Origin: SLFH01 sp050486265
GTDB taxonomy: Bacteria; Planctomycetota; Phycisphaerae; Phycisphaerales; UBA1924
NCBI GenBank assembly: GCA_050486265.1
Contig: JBJHCY010000004.1
Span: 62,001-126,000 of the forward strand
Length of the DNA: 64,000 nucleotides
Direction: 5' to 3'
The stretch's first letter is position 1. The number at the start of each line of letters is the position of its first letter. Positions 43,951 to 53,241 of the stretch are shown one piece after another. The translations under genes and the position numbers were made by a program. Under the pieces are notes generated by a model. The model ran no database searches, had not been told where the DNA came from, and saw only the letters and a program-made list of their open reading frames with translations.

Positions 43951-44041
43951 ACGCACAGACTCCAACCCGCCCCAACGGACTCGCGATTGTCCCACAGACA
44001 CCCGCGCCGACGCAAGCGCTATCTCGCAAAAGCCCCGCCTG

Positions 44042-44713
44042 TCAGCCCACGGTCATCGTCTCGCCCGGCTCCAGGGCCCGCACCTGCACGCCCTCGGGGC
44101 GGAACGCGGTGATGTCCTGGGCGAGCATGGGCCAGGTCTTGTAATGCACGGGAACGGCGATTTTCGGACGCACCAGCTCCGCCGCACGCTTGCCCAGTTC
44201 CGGCCCCATCGTGAAGCGGTCGCCGACGGGCACGAACGCGACCTCGGGCTTGTACAGCTCGCCGATGAGTTTCATGTCGCTGAAGAGCGCCGTGTCGCCC
44301 ATGTGGTAGAAGGTCACGCCCCCGATGTTCACCACCGCCCCGCAGGGCATGCCCATGTACCGGCCCTTGAAGCTCGACGAGTGGAAGGCCTGCGTGAACG
44401 CGACGAACCCGAACGGCGCTTTGATCTTGCCGCCGGGGTTGCCCGGCTCGCACTTCTCGTGCCCCTCTTCCTGCGCGTACCCGCAGATCTCGTAGGCCGC
44501 GTACAGCGTCGCGTTGTTCTTCTTGCAGATCGGCACGGCGTCGGACATGTGGTCTTCGTGCCCGTGGGTGAGGACCACCGCGTCGCACCCGAGCTCCTCG
44601 GCCTTCATCGTCGCGACCGGGTTGTCATTGAGGAACGGATCGATCGCCACGCGCGAGCCCCCGCCCTCGAGCAGCACGCCGGAGTGGCCGAGAAAAGTCA
44701 CCTTGACGGACAT
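44042..44713 (-). CDS. Metal-dependent hydrolase, UPF0173 / metallo-beta-lactamase fold
   Basis: 223 residues, close to the family norm. GGAGG lies upstream of the ATG. MBL signature HGHEDH (H50, H52, D54, H55) and later HSSSFKG, YHMGDTALF and the C-terminal PVHYKTWP fit UPF0173 (YtkL-like) hydrolases. It is cytoplasmic with no signal peptide; the substrate is unknown. It lies between a dockerin gene and the lipoamide dehydrogenase, all on the minus strand. Confidence 0.9.
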   Translation of the reverse strand: MSVKVTFLGHSGVLLEGGGSRVAIDPFLNDNPVATMKAEELGCDAVVLTHGHEDHMSDAVPICKKNNATLYAAYEICGYAQEEGHEKCEPGNPGGKIKAPFGFVAFTQAFHSSSFKGRYMGMPCGAVVNIGGVTFYHMGDTALFSDMKLIGELYKPEVAFVPVGDRFTMGPELGKRAAELVRPKIAVPVHYKTWPMLAQDITAFRPEGVQVRALEPGETMTVG

Positions 44714-44782
44714 GGTGTCGCCTCCTTCTTGCCTTCAGCCCCGGCGCACCCGGGGCCTTGGACACTGTACCACCCCGCGCAG

Positions 44783-44813
44783 AAAAACGCCCCCATAGCA
44801 AGCCGGGGGCGTT
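44783..44813 (-). terminator. Intrinsic terminator
   Basis: A 9-bp stem AACGCCCCC/GGGGGCGTT (44786-44794 with 44805-44813) with a T-run on the minus strand; it ends the dihydrolipoyl dehydrogenase transcript. Confidence 0.85.
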
Positions 44814-44855
44814 CGATCATCGCTGAAATGCGCACAAACCTGTGCGGTGCGCCGC

Positions 44856-46397
44856 TTACGCGTTGATGACGCGACCCTCCGAGGCGAGCGCCGCCTCGCG
44901 CACGCTCTCGTGCATCGTCGGGTGCGCGTGCACCGTGACGATCAGCTCCTCGGTCGTCGCCTCGAGGCGGCGCGCCAGGCTCAGCTCGGCGATCAGCTCC
45001 GTCGCCTGGTCGCCCATGATGTGCGCGCCCAGGATCTCGCCCCGCGGCAGCCCCCGGATGATCTTCACGAACCCGTCGGTGTGGTTCGCCGCGATCGCCT
45101 TGCCCAGCGCCGTGAACGGGTACTTGCCGACCTCGTAGTCCTCGCCCTTCTTCAGGCCCTTTTCCTTCAGCGCCCGCTCGGTGTAGCCCACCGAGGCGAC
45201 CTGCGGGTGGCAGTAGGTGCACCCGGGGATCACCGAGTAGTCCAGCGGGATCGGCTCGTGGTCGAGCTTCTTGTCCTTCCACGCGATCCGCTCGACGCAG
45301 AGCATCGCCTCCTCGCTGGCGACATGCGCCAGCCAGGGCGGGCCGATCACATCGCCCACGGCGTACACGCCTTCGAGGCTGGTCTTGTAGTCCAGCGTTC
45401 CCTGGTCGAGCTCGCCGGGCTTGTAGTCGGTCTGGATGTGGTCCTTGACGGTCTTGAGTCCGAGCGACTCGTCGAACAGCCCGTCGTAGCGCCCCTTGAC
45501 GCCGATGGCCAGGAGCACGCGGTCGGCCTCGAGCGTCTCGCTCTTGCTCTCGTCGGGCTTGCCGTCCTTGACGGGCGAGATCGTGACCTTCACGCCGTTC
45601 TTGGTCTTCTCGACGCCGGTGGTCATGAAACCGAGCTTGAAGTTCATGCCCTGCTTCTTGTAGACCTTTTCGATGGCCTTGCAGACCTCGTCGTCCTCGA
45701 CGGGCAGGACGCGGTCGATCATCTCGACGACGGTGACCTCGGTCCCGAATTGCTTGTAGAAGTAGCCGAACTCCATGCCGATGGCGCCGGCGCCGACGAC
45801 GATGAGCTTCTTGGGCATCTCTTTGTTGTACATCGCCTCGCGGGCGCCCCAGATCCGGTCGCCGTCGAACTTGGCGAAGGGCAGGTCGCGCGCCACAGAG
45901 CCGGTGGCGACGAGGACATACTTGCCCGTCAGCGTCTCGCGGGGCTTGTCGGCCGGCTTCGCCGGAGCGCTCGTCAGCTCTTCCTGCACCTTGCAGTCGT
46001 AGACCTCGACCTTGCAGGGCTTGCCGCCCTTGGCGGCCTGGACCACCTTCGCCGAGCCGACGATGTGGTCGATCTTGTTCTTCTTCATCAGGTACTCAAC
46101 GCCCTTGTTGAGTTTGCCCGCGACCTCGCGGCTGCGCCCGATGACCTGGTCCCAGTCGAAACCGACCTCGCCCTTGATCTTCAGGCCCCAGAGCTCCTTC
46201 TCGTGGAGCTTCTCCATCAGCTCGGCGTTGGAGAGCAGCGCCTTGGAGGGGATGCAGCCCCAGTTGAGGCAGACGCCCCCGAGCTTGGCCCGCTCGACGA
46301 TGGCGACCTTGTAGCCCAGCTGGGCGGCCCGGATCGCGCCGACATAGCCGGCCGGGCCCCCGCCGATGACGATCATGTCGTAGTTCTTCTCAGCCAC
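44856..46397 (-). CDS. lpdA: Dihydrolipoyl dehydrogenase
   Basis: 513 residues. It is the flavoprotein E3 of 2-oxo-acid dehydrogenase and glycine cleavage complexes, reoxidising dihydrolipoamide with NAD. The GTG start (46397) has AGGAG upstream. FAD motif IGGGPAGYVG is near the N-terminus, the redox pair C43/C48 is in GGVCLNWGCIPSKALL, the NAD-binding motif is GAGAIGMEFG, and the C-terminal base is in HPTMHE (H492, E497). A Pro/Ala-rich loop of about 20 residues (EELTSAPAKPADKPRETL) is an unusual insertion around residue 145. No E1/E2 genes are nearby; it appears monocistronic. Confidence 0.94.
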   Translation of the reverse strand: MAEKNYDMIVIGGGPAGYVGAIRAAQLGYKVAIVERAKLGGVCLNWGCIPSKALLSNAELMEKLHEKELWGLKIKGEVGFDWDQVIGRSREVAGKLNKGVEYLMKKNKIDHIVGSAKVVQAAKGGKPCKVEVYDCKVQEELTSAPAKPADKPRETLTGKYVLVATGSVARDLPFAKFDGDRIWGAREAMYNKEMPKKLIVVGAGAIGMEFGYFYKQFGTEVTVVEMIDRVLPVEDDEVCKAIEKVYKKQGMNFKLGFMTTGVEKTKNGVKVTISPVKDGKPDESKSETLEADRVLLAIGVKGRYDGLFDESLGLKTVKDHIQTDYKPGELDQGTLDYKTSLEGVYAVGDVIGPPWLAHVASEEAMLCVERIAWKDKKLDHEPIPLDYSVIPGCTYCHPQVASVGYTERALKEKGLKKGEDYEVGKYPFTALGKAIAANHTDGFVKIIRGLPRGEILGAHIMGDQATELIAELSLARRLEATTEELIVTVHAHPTMHESVREAALASEGRVINA

Positions 46398-46968
46398 GCT
46401 TCTGGCTCCTGGATCGGGTTGCGGGTCTCTGTTGCCGAACCCGGGCCTGACGCCCGGGCCGCGACTATAGGAGGAGGCCCTGCGCGACGGCCCGGGGAGC
46501 CTGCGGCCCATCCGCTCGGCGCAGCACCGCCCGAGTACCGATCGCAGGCACCCGGACCGCTCTACGCCTCAACACACCGACCGACCCCGCTGCGCGACGA
46601 CCCGTCGGCGAAGCTGCGCGCCGCCCGAGAGAGCCGACACGATCGATGCGACGCGCCGCCGATAATCATCGAGCGCATCGGCGCGGATGTGCGCACGCGC
46701 ATCGCCCGATCGCAGCTCACGCGTTGTCAGCCGCGGTCCAACCCCGACACGCACGAATCTTGTCCCGAACATGATCGCGTGGGCGAACGCCGCAATTTCT
46801 AGGTGAAAACGCTGACACCAACATTGACGCAACAGAGTATTTTCACTATGTTGAACCTCCCACCAACCCTGTGAAAAGGTCAACACCATCCCGTTGAACC
46901 CACTGAAGCCCAAGCTTGGCGCTCGGGCGGCTATGTCGTTTTTGTTCACCCCCGGAGGAAACACAGAG
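46398..46968. other. Divergent intergenic region
   Basis: 570 bases between lpdA and the dockerin gene at 46969. It contains one good plus-strand promoter (listed) in its AT-richer right part; the left 400 bases are GC-rich with no recognisable gene. Confidence 0.5.
46824..46852 (+). promoter_or_regulatory. Sigma70-type promoter for the gene at 46969
   Basis: TTGACG (46824-46829), 17-bp spacer, TATGTT (46847-46852). It predicts a leader of about 110 bases. Confidence 0.55.
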
Positions 46969-49851
46969 ATGTCACACACCACACGCAGATTGACGCGAGC
47001 CGTTGCCGCTGGCGCGGTCCTGGCCGCCGCGGCGGGCACCACGCTCGCCACAGACAACCTGATCGGGTTCAACTGGACGACCTCCTCGTCCACAACGCCC
47101 GACCCGCTGAACTGGAACCGGATCTCGTCGGCCGACGGCACGCTGTTCAATGTCCTCGACGACACCGGCGTGTCGACCCCGGTGGGGATCAACTTCGGCG
47201 GCGGCGCCTCGGGCGGCTTCGTCTACCTCTCCACCTCGACGCTCGACGCCGACGCCGTGCCCCAGCACAGCTACGACCTCTCGGGCATGACCGGCTACGG
47301 CTTCCGTTCCAACGGCGAGTTTTTCGTCGAGATCACCGGCCTCGACGCCAACACCCCCTACGAGTACTGGTTCGTCGCCTACCGCACCACGAGCGCCATC
47401 GATCAGGCCGTCAGCGTCAGCGATGGCGACACCATCAACGCGTTCACCTTCCCCCAGTCCAAGCCCTCGGGCACCGCCCGCTTCGTCATCAACGACCAAC
47501 TGTCCAACGACACGCAGGTCTGGGACGACCTCTCCTTCGAGACCACCAGCAGCTCGACGGGCACGATCACCTTCAACTGGGAGGGCGTCACACAGACCAC
47601 CGTCATCGGCGCCCTCGCCGTCCGGCGCGCCGTCCCGCCCGAGCCCTTCGATGTCCGCATCCTCGGTTCGGCCAACCCCAGCGACATCGGCATCAACGAC
47701 AACACCACGCTCACCTTCAATGTCGTCAACCCCAGCCCCGCCGATGTCACCGGCGTCGTCGTCGACATCGAGCTCCCCGCCGGCCTCGACTATGTCTCCG
47801 ACGACCGCAGCGGCACGCTCGTCGGCAATGTCCTGACCGCCAGCCTCGGCGACCTGATCGCCGGCGACACCACCACCATCAATGTCGTCGCCAACGCCTC
47901 GGCGCCCGGGGACTTCCTCGTCACCGGCGAGGTCGACATCAACGAGGTCGACCCCAACCTCGACAACAACATCGTCATGGTCCCAGTCGGCGTCGGCGAG
48001 ACAGATCTCGGCGTCGCCATGACCGCCGACGCCAACCCCGTCGTGATCGACGGGAACGGCGAGGTCAACTTCACCATCGACTACGAGAACTTCGGCCCCG
48101 TCGGCGCCGCCGATGTCCAGGTCGTCTTCACCGCGCCGCCTGAGCTCAACATCACCGGGACCTCCGCCGGCACGATCGTCGGCAGCACCGTCACGCTCGA
48201 TCTCGCCTCCTTCCCTGCCTTCAACACCGGGTCGTTCACGGTCAACACCACCGCGACGGCCCCCAACACCAACGCCGTCGCCAGCGTCGAGATCAGCCAC
48301 GCCGGCCCCGACCCCGACCCCTCCAACGACACCGCCGAGATCTCGCTGCTGATCGTCCAGAGCGCCGCGGACTTCCCCGCCATCGACACCATCTTCACCA
48401 ATGTCGAGTCGCTCGATAACTCCAATGTCCCCGGACGCCCGGGCTTCAAGTTCCGCAACACCGCTACGGGCACGCTGACCACCGCGTTCAGCCGGCCTTA
48501 CGCCAGCCCCAACGGCGACCTCTGGATCCTCCGCGCCGAGGCCGACGCCGACCTCGCCCAGCGCCAGCTCATCCTCGTCGGCGCCGAGACGCAGGGCACC
48601 ACCGTCCTCCAGCGCGGCGACCTCGACCCCGCCCAGCCCCCCTTCGGCTTCAACGCCATCGGCATCATCGACGAGGCGATGTCTATCAACGACAGCGGCA
48701 GTTGGGTCGCAAGAACACGCGACGACGACTCGCCCACCCAGCACTTCATCCTGAAGTTCGACTCCCCGACCGCCGAGTTCTCCAAGCCCGCCAAGACCGG
48801 CGACCCCGTCCCCGGCATCCCGGGCGCAGAGTACGGCAATGTGATGAACTCCGCCAACATCACCAACACCGGCGAGGTCGGCCTCATCGCCACGAGCCTC
48901 GACGGCGTGCCCACCAGCGAGAACGCCGCCGTCATCTTCGGTAACCAGGTCCTCGCCCAGCAGGGCGTCACCGCCCCGAACGCCAACCCCGATCTCATGA
49001 TCGACGCCTCCAACACATGGAACTTCCCCACCTCCAACACCTTCGAGGTCAGCGGCGACGGCTCGAGCTACATCTTCAGAAGCACGATCAACAACTCGGC
49101 GACCAGCGAGAACAGCGTCACGGCCGTGAACAACGAGGCCGTCCTCCGCCAGGGCTTCGACATCCCCGGCGACACCATCCTCAACAGCAGCGCCAACACC
49201 CCCAACAACCAGGTCATGAACGGCAACGGCGACTGGATGGTCCGCGGGCCCGTCGCCTCCGGCGACCGCTATGTCGTCTTCAACGGCGAGGTCGTCGCAT
49301 GGACCGGCGGCCCCACAGGCCTGCCAGACAACTCCACATGGGGCGGCTTCACCCAGACCTTCCGCGCCATGGCCAGCAACGCCAACGGCGACTTCGTCAT
49401 CGGCGGACAGACCGACGACGCCGACCCCAGCCGCAACGAGTTCTTCGTCCTCTACTGCGCCAACGGCAGCGTCGTCGAGCTCATGCGTGCCGGCGACCCC
49501 GTCGACCTCTCGGGCAACGGCCAGTTCGACAACTCTGCCTTCCTCGACCAGTGGCAGAACGACCGCGTCTTCATGAACAACACCCATGTCTACTTCGTCG
49601 CCCAGGTCCGCGACACCTTCGACGGCAGCAACCGCTTCGGACAGGGCTTCTTCAGAGTCGAACTCCCTGACTGCGGCGATCCGCCCTGCCCCGCCGACCT
49701 CAACGGCGACGGCGTCGTCGATGCAGACGACTTCTTCCTCTTCCTCCAGTGGTTCGCCGACGCCGACCCCCGCGCCGACATCAACAACGACGGCGTGATC
49801 GACGCCGACGACTTCTTCGATTACCTCTCGCTCTTCGCCGCCGGCTGCTGA
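46969..49851 (+). CDS. Dockerin-tailed secreted protein with DUF11-like repeats and NxxG module
   Basis: 960 residues. GGAGGAA lies upstream of ATG 46969; the signal peptide ends in AAAGTTLA. An N-terminal domain (30-220) describes a beta-sandwich (FFVEITGLDANTPYEYWFVA). Two DUF11-like repeats follow (PFDVRILGSANPSDIGIND to DNNIVMVPV, and DLGVAMTADANPV to SNDTAEISLL). The next 430 residues are the same module as in the protein at 5125 (for example VDLSGNGQFDNSAF, VTAVNNEAVLRQGF). The dockerin is DLNGDGVVDADDFF, then DINNDGVIDADDFF, AAGC. It is a surface or secreted mosaic with no enzymatic motif seen. Confidence 0.87.
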   Translation: MSHTTRRLTRAVAAGAVLAAAAGTTLATDNLIGFNWTTSSSTTPDPLNWNRISSADGTLFNVLDDTGVSTPVGINFGGGASGGFVYLSTSTLDADAVPQHSYDLSGMTGYGFRSNGEFFVEITGLDANTPYEYWFVAYRTTSAIDQAVSVSDGDTINAFTFPQSKPSGTARFVINDQLSNDTQVWDDLSFETTSSSTGTITFNWEGVTQTTVIGALAVRRAVPPEPFDVRILGSANPSDIGINDNTTLTFNVVNPSPADVTGVVVDIELPAGLDYVSDDRSGTLVGNVLTASLGDLIAGDTTTINVVANASAPGDFLVTGEVDINEVDPNLDNNIVMVPVGVGETDLGVAMTADANPVVIDGNGEVNFTIDYENFGPVGAADVQVVFTAPPELNITGTSAGTIVGSTVTLDLASFPAFNTGSFTVNTTATAPNTNAVASVEISHAGPDPDPSNDTAEISLLIVQSAADFPAIDTIFTNVESLDNSNVPGRPGFKFRNTATGTLTTAFSRPYASPNGDLWILRAEADADLAQRQLILVGAETQGTTVLQRGDLDPAQPPFGFNAIGIIDEAMSINDSGSWVARTRDDDSPTQHFILKFDSPTAEFSKPAKTGDPVPGIPGAEYGNVMNSANITNTGEVGLIATSLDGVPTSENAAVIFGNQVLAQQGVTAPNANPDLMIDASNTWNFPTSNTFEVSGDGSSYIFRSTINNSATSENSVTAVNNEAVLRQGFDIPGDTILNSSANTPNNQVMNGNGDWMVRGPVASGDRYVVFNGEVVAWTGGPTGLPDNSTWGGFTQTFRAMASNANGDFVIGGQTDDADPSRNEFFVLYCANGSVVELMRAGDPVDLSGNGQFDNSAFLDQWQNDRVFMNNTHVYFVAQVRDTFDGSNRFGQGFFRVELPDCGDPPCPADLNGDGVVDADDFFLFLQWFADADPRADINNDGVIDADDFFDYLSLFAAGC

Positions 49852-49884
49852 TCCACGCCTGACTTGTTGCAAACAAACTTCGAT

Positions 49885-49925
49885 CGCCGCCGCCGGGGCC
49901 CCCTCCGGCGGCGGCGTTTTTCTTT
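49885..49925 (+). terminator. Intrinsic terminator
   Basis: A 12-bp stem CGCCGCCGCCGG/CCGGCGGCGGCG (49885-49896 with 49905-49916) followed by TTTTTCTTT. Confidence 0.92.
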
Positions 49926-49964
49926 CCCTCGTGGCCGATCCCGTCCCGATGCTCCGCAAACCTC

Positions 49965-49992
49965 TTGACACGACCGCGCCGGTCTGTACATT
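49965..49992 (+). promoter_or_regulatory. Promoter of the gene at 50166
   Basis: TTGACA (49965-49970), 16-bp spacer, TACATT (49987-49992). It resembles the promoter of the next gene downstream (both contain GGTCTGTA before or at the -10). Confidence 0.6.
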
Positions 49993-50165
49993 GAACATCA
50001 TCGTGGGTGGAGTGGGTTGAACGCCCGTCGTGGGGTTGCCGCTTCATCCTTCCAGGGAGTCGACGCCGTCCGGCGGTGTGCCGGCGCGGCGGGTCTGTTT
50101 CTTGTTCACACCGGCGCGATCGGTGTGCGCACAGTTGTTCAGATCAACAGTTCGGAGGATCGAAG

Positions 50166-51935
50166 ATGATGTTCAAAGCGAAGAAGATTGTTCTGACAGC
50201 CGCGGCGGCCGGCGCATGCCTCACCACCGCAGCACTCGGGCAAACCCTGACCACCGCCCCATCGAACAACGGCAGCGGCGGCGTCTACATGGACCTGACC
50301 GCCCTCAACCAGAACCTTCGGATCACACAGTTCGATGTCGAGTACACCGGCACCACCGGCTCGCCCGTCGATGTCGAGGTCTGGGTCCGCTCGGGCAGCT
50401 ATGTCGGCTTCGAGAACGACCCCTCTGCGTGGACCCTCCACGAGACCGTCCCGGGCGTGCGCCAAGGGACAGCCGTCCCCTCACCCCTCATCCTCAACGA
50501 GCCTGTCGAGCTCCCCGTTGGTGAGGTCACCGGCGTCTACATCCACTGCATCACTTCCGGCGGCGGCATCCGCTACAACGGCACCGGCGCGAACCCGCCC
50601 CAGACCTTCTGGAGCAACGCAGACATCAGCCTCTTCGGCGATATCGCACGCACCGGCAACACGCCCTTCGGCGGCAGCATCTTCACCCCGCGTGTCTTCG
50701 CCGGCACCATCTACTACGAGCCCTCCGGCCCCGCCGACCCCTTCGACATCCGCATGAGCGCCAGCGTCGACAACGACCGCATCGCCATCGACGAAAACGC
50801 CACCATCACATACCTCGTCCGCAACCCCAGCGAAGAGAATGTCACCGGCGTCACGGTCACCGTCGACATCCCCACCGGCATGAGCTATGTCTCCGACGAC
50901 CGCGGCGGCAGCGTCTCGGCCGGCACCTTCACCGCCAACCTCGGCGACCTCAACGCCGGCGACGACACCACCCTCAACCTCACCCTCAAGGGCGACGCCG
51001 CCGACCTCTACACCATCACAGGCGATGCCGCAGCCAACGAGCCCGACCCCAACCCGGGCAACAACTCCGCCTCCGTCGAGGTCCGCGTCATCGACGCCAC
51101 CCTCCGCGTCCTGCTCACCGGCGCCGCCGGTACGGGCGCGGGCACCGGCGACTTCCTCGATGTCCAGGACAAGCTCCTCGACACCGGCGAGTTCCTCGCC
51201 GTCGACGCCCACAACGCGAGCACAGCGGGCACACTGCCCACGCTCTCCCAGCTCCAGCAGTACGACGCCGTCATGGTCTGGTCCAACGGCACCTACATCA
51301 GCGACATCGACCTCGGCAACCTGCTGGCCGACTATGTCGACGCCGGCGGCGCCGTGGTCTGCGCCGTCTTCGAGACCTCCACCACCACCGTCGGACGCTC
51401 GCTCCTCGGACGCTGGGCCGACGAGAACTACTGGATCATCCAGCAGCGCTCCGGCAACACCTCCGGTTTCGCCTCCCTCGGCACCATCCTCGACCCCACC
51501 CACCCGACCGTCCAGGGCGTCAACTCGCTGACCGCCAGCTCCGCCTTCAGGCCGAGCACCACCATGCTCGTCCCCGGCGGCCAGACCATCGCCACCTGGG
51601 ACGACGGCATCCCCCTCATCGCCGTCAACGACGCCATGCCCGGACGCGTCGACCTTGGCATGTACCCGCCGTCCTCAGACGCCAGCGCTTCGTGGTGGCA
51701 GGTCGGCACCGACGGCGATGTCATCATGGCCAACGCACTCAAGTACGCCGCCAGCGGCGGCGCGCCCACGTGCCGGCCCGACATCAACGGCGACGGCGTC
51801 GTCGACGCGGACGACTTCTTCGAGTTCCTGAGCCTCTTCGCCGCCGGCGACCCCAGGGCTGACTTCAACAACGACGGCGTCATCGACGCCGACGACTTCT
51901 TCCTCTTCCTCAACGAGTTCGCCGCCGGCTGCTGA
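50166..51935 (+). CDS. Dockerin-tailed chimeric secreted protein (protease-type module, DUF11-like, ThuA-like)
   Basis: 589 residues. GGAGG is seven bases before the first of two ATGs; the signal peptide ends in CLTTAALGQ. There are three modules: residues 30-190 are the NNGSGGVYMDLTA to GGIRYNGTGANPPQ module seen in the proteases at 33556 and 36597; 195-315 is a DUF11-like repeat nearly matching that of the upstream gene (MSYVSDDRGGS); 320-535 is a ThuA/glutamine-amidotransferase-like domain (YDAVMVWSNGTY, GLLADYVDAGGAVV-like segment) shared with the next gene. The dockerin is DINGDGVVDADDFF, then DFNNDGVIDADDFF, AAGC. No catalytic Cys typical of amidotransferases is evident. Confidence 0.86.
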   Translation: MMFKAKKIVLTAAAAGACLTTAALGQTLTTAPSNNGSGGVYMDLTALNQNLRITQFDVEYTGTTGSPVDVEVWVRSGSYVGFENDPSAWTLHETVPGVRQGTAVPSPLILNEPVELPVGEVTGVYIHCITSGGGIRYNGTGANPPQTFWSNADISLFGDIARTGNTPFGGSIFTPRVFAGTIYYEPSGPADPFDIRMSASVDNDRIAIDENATITYLVRNPSEENVTGVTVTVDIPTGMSYVSDDRGGSVSAGTFTANLGDLNAGDDTTLNLTLKGDAADLYTITGDAAANEPDPNPGNNSASVEVRVIDATLRVLLTGAAGTGAGTGDFLDVQDKLLDTGEFLAVDAHNASTAGTLPTLSQLQQYDAVMVWSNGTYISDIDLGNLLADYVDAGGAVVCAVFETSTTTVGRSLLGRWADENYWIIQQRSGNTSGFASLGTILDPTHPTVQGVNSLTASSAFRPSTTMLVPGGQTIATWDDGIPLIAVNDAMPGRVDLGMYPPSSDASASWWQVGTDGDVIMANALKYAASGGAPTCRPDINGDGVVDADDFFEFLSLFAAGDPRADFNNDGVIDADDFFLFLNEFAAGC

Positions 51936-51980
51936 GCCGCACTCTTCGCTGAACCCGAGCGGCGCACACACCGCTCACTC

Positions 51981-52018
51981 CGCCCCCGCCGGCGCACCCC
52001 GGCGGGGGCGTTTTCTTT
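51981..52018 (+). terminator. Intrinsic terminator
   Basis: A 12-bp stem (51981-51992 with 51999-52010) followed by TTTTCTTT. Confidence 0.9.
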
Positions 52019-52048
52019 CCGGTTCTATCCACGCCCGAGATTTCTTCG

Positions 52049-52078
52049 TTGACACACCCGTCGTCGGGTCTGTAGGCT
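52049..52078 (+). promoter_or_regulatory. Promoter of the gene at 52175
   Basis: TTGACA (52049-52054), 18-bp spacer, TAGGCT (52073-52078). The -35 is perfect and the -10 weak. Confidence 0.45.
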
Positions 52079-52174
52079 CCACCTCACCAGCCCGCATCCC
52101 TTCCGCTCGGCCGCGTCGGCCGACGGAGGACATTCTGTTCAACCGTGTTGGAAAGAGAAGAGAGGTTCCAAACC

Positions 52175-53092
52175 ATGCCCCGTAAGTCCACCAGCGCCCT
52201 GTTCGCCGCCGCCCTCGCCGCGGGCCTCGCCCTTCCCGCTTCGGCCACCACCGGCTACACAGTGCTGCTCACCGGCGCTCCCTCGACCGCCGACCCCACG
52301 CCCCAGTTCCTCGATGTGCAGACCTACCTGATGGCCACCAACCGCTTCGTCGCCGTCGATTTCCACAACGCGGGCACGAACGGCTCCACGCCCACGCTCG
52401 CCCAGCTCCAGCAGTACGACGCCGTCCTCGTCTGGAGCAACGGCACCTACGCCAGCGACATCGACCTCGGCAATGTCCTCGCCGATTATGTCGACCAGGG
52501 CGGCGGCGTCGTCACCGCCGTCTTCAGCACCAGCACCACCACCAACGGACGCTCGCTCGCCGGACGCTGGGACGCCGAACAGTACTGGATCATCGAACCC
52601 CGCGGCGGCAACACCTCCGGCTTCGCCGCCCTGGGAACCATCCTCGAACCCGGCCACCCCACCGTCGCCAATGTCGCAACGCTCTCGGCGACCAGCGCCT
52701 TCCGCCCCACCACCTTCAACCTCGGCCCGGGCGGACGCATGATCGCCACCTGGGACGACGGCCGACCCCTCATCACCGTCAGCGATACGAGGCCCGGACG
52801 CGTCGACCTCGGCCTCTACCCCCTCTCCACCGTCACCTCGACGAACAGTTGGTCCGCAGCAACCACAGACGGTGACACCATCTTTGCAAACGCCCTCATC
52901 TACGCCGCGGACTCCGCCGGCGGAACCTGCCGCCCCGACCTCAACGGCGACGGCGTCGTCGACGCCGACGACTTCTTCGAGTTCCTGAGCCTCTTCGCCG
53001 CCGGCGACCTCAGAGCCGACTTCAACAACGACGGCGTCATCGACGCGGACGACTTCTTCCTCTTCCTCAACGAGTTCGCCGCCGGCTGCTGA
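52175..53092 (+). CDS. Dockerin-tailed secreted ThuA-like domain protein
   Basis: 305 residues; the ATG at 52175 follows AGAGAGG. The signal peptide ends in LALPASA. The single domain (30-250) closely matches the C-terminal domain of the preceding gene (YDAVLVWSNGTYASDIDL, WIIEPRGGNTSGFAALGT, MIATWDDGRPLI), so one arose from the other. It resembles ThuA/class I amidotransferase-like folds but lacks an obvious nucleophile Cys. The dockerin is DLNGDGVVDADDFF, then DFNNDGVIDADDFF, AAGC. Its own promoter and terminator make it monocistronic. Confidence 0.85.
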   Translation: MPRKSTSALFAAALAAGLALPASATTGYTVLLTGAPSTADPTPQFLDVQTYLMATNRFVAVDFHNAGTNGSTPTLAQLQQYDAVLVWSNGTYASDIDLGNVLADYVDQGGGVVTAVFSTSTTTNGRSLAGRWDAEQYWIIEPRGGNTSGFAALGTILEPGHPTVANVATLSATSAFRPTTFNLGPGGRMIATWDDGRPLITVSDTRPGRVDLGLYPLSTVTSTNSWSAATTDGDTIFANALIYAADSAGGTCRPDLNGDGVVDADDFFEFLSLFAAGDLRADFNNDGVIDADDFFLFLNEFAAGC

Positions 53093-53120
53093 GCCGCCGA
53101 CACACAACCAAACTCCCTCA

Positions 53121-53156
53121 ACACCCCCGCCGGCCATGCCGCGGGGGTGTCTTTAT
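53121..53156 (+). terminator. Intrinsic terminator
   Basis: A 10-bp stem ACACCCCCGC/GCGGGGGTGT (53121-53130 with 53141-53150) followed by CTTTAT. Confidence 0.85.
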
Positions 53157-53241
53157 CGGTCGATTGTGCCGGGAGCACTCCCCAAGTATCCTCTTGAGCA
53201 TCAGGCAACTCAGACGGGACGAGCCGCGGAGAACAACGCCG

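Noticed and set aside
46972..50001. A 1009-codon open frame antisense to the dockerin gene at 46969, and similar long frames opposite most large genes
   Set aside because: The frames mirror GC-rich codons whose reverse complements rarely give stops; translations are low-complexity Val/Asp/Gly/Glu strings, with no ribosome sites, while the opposite strand has signal peptides, domains and terminators.
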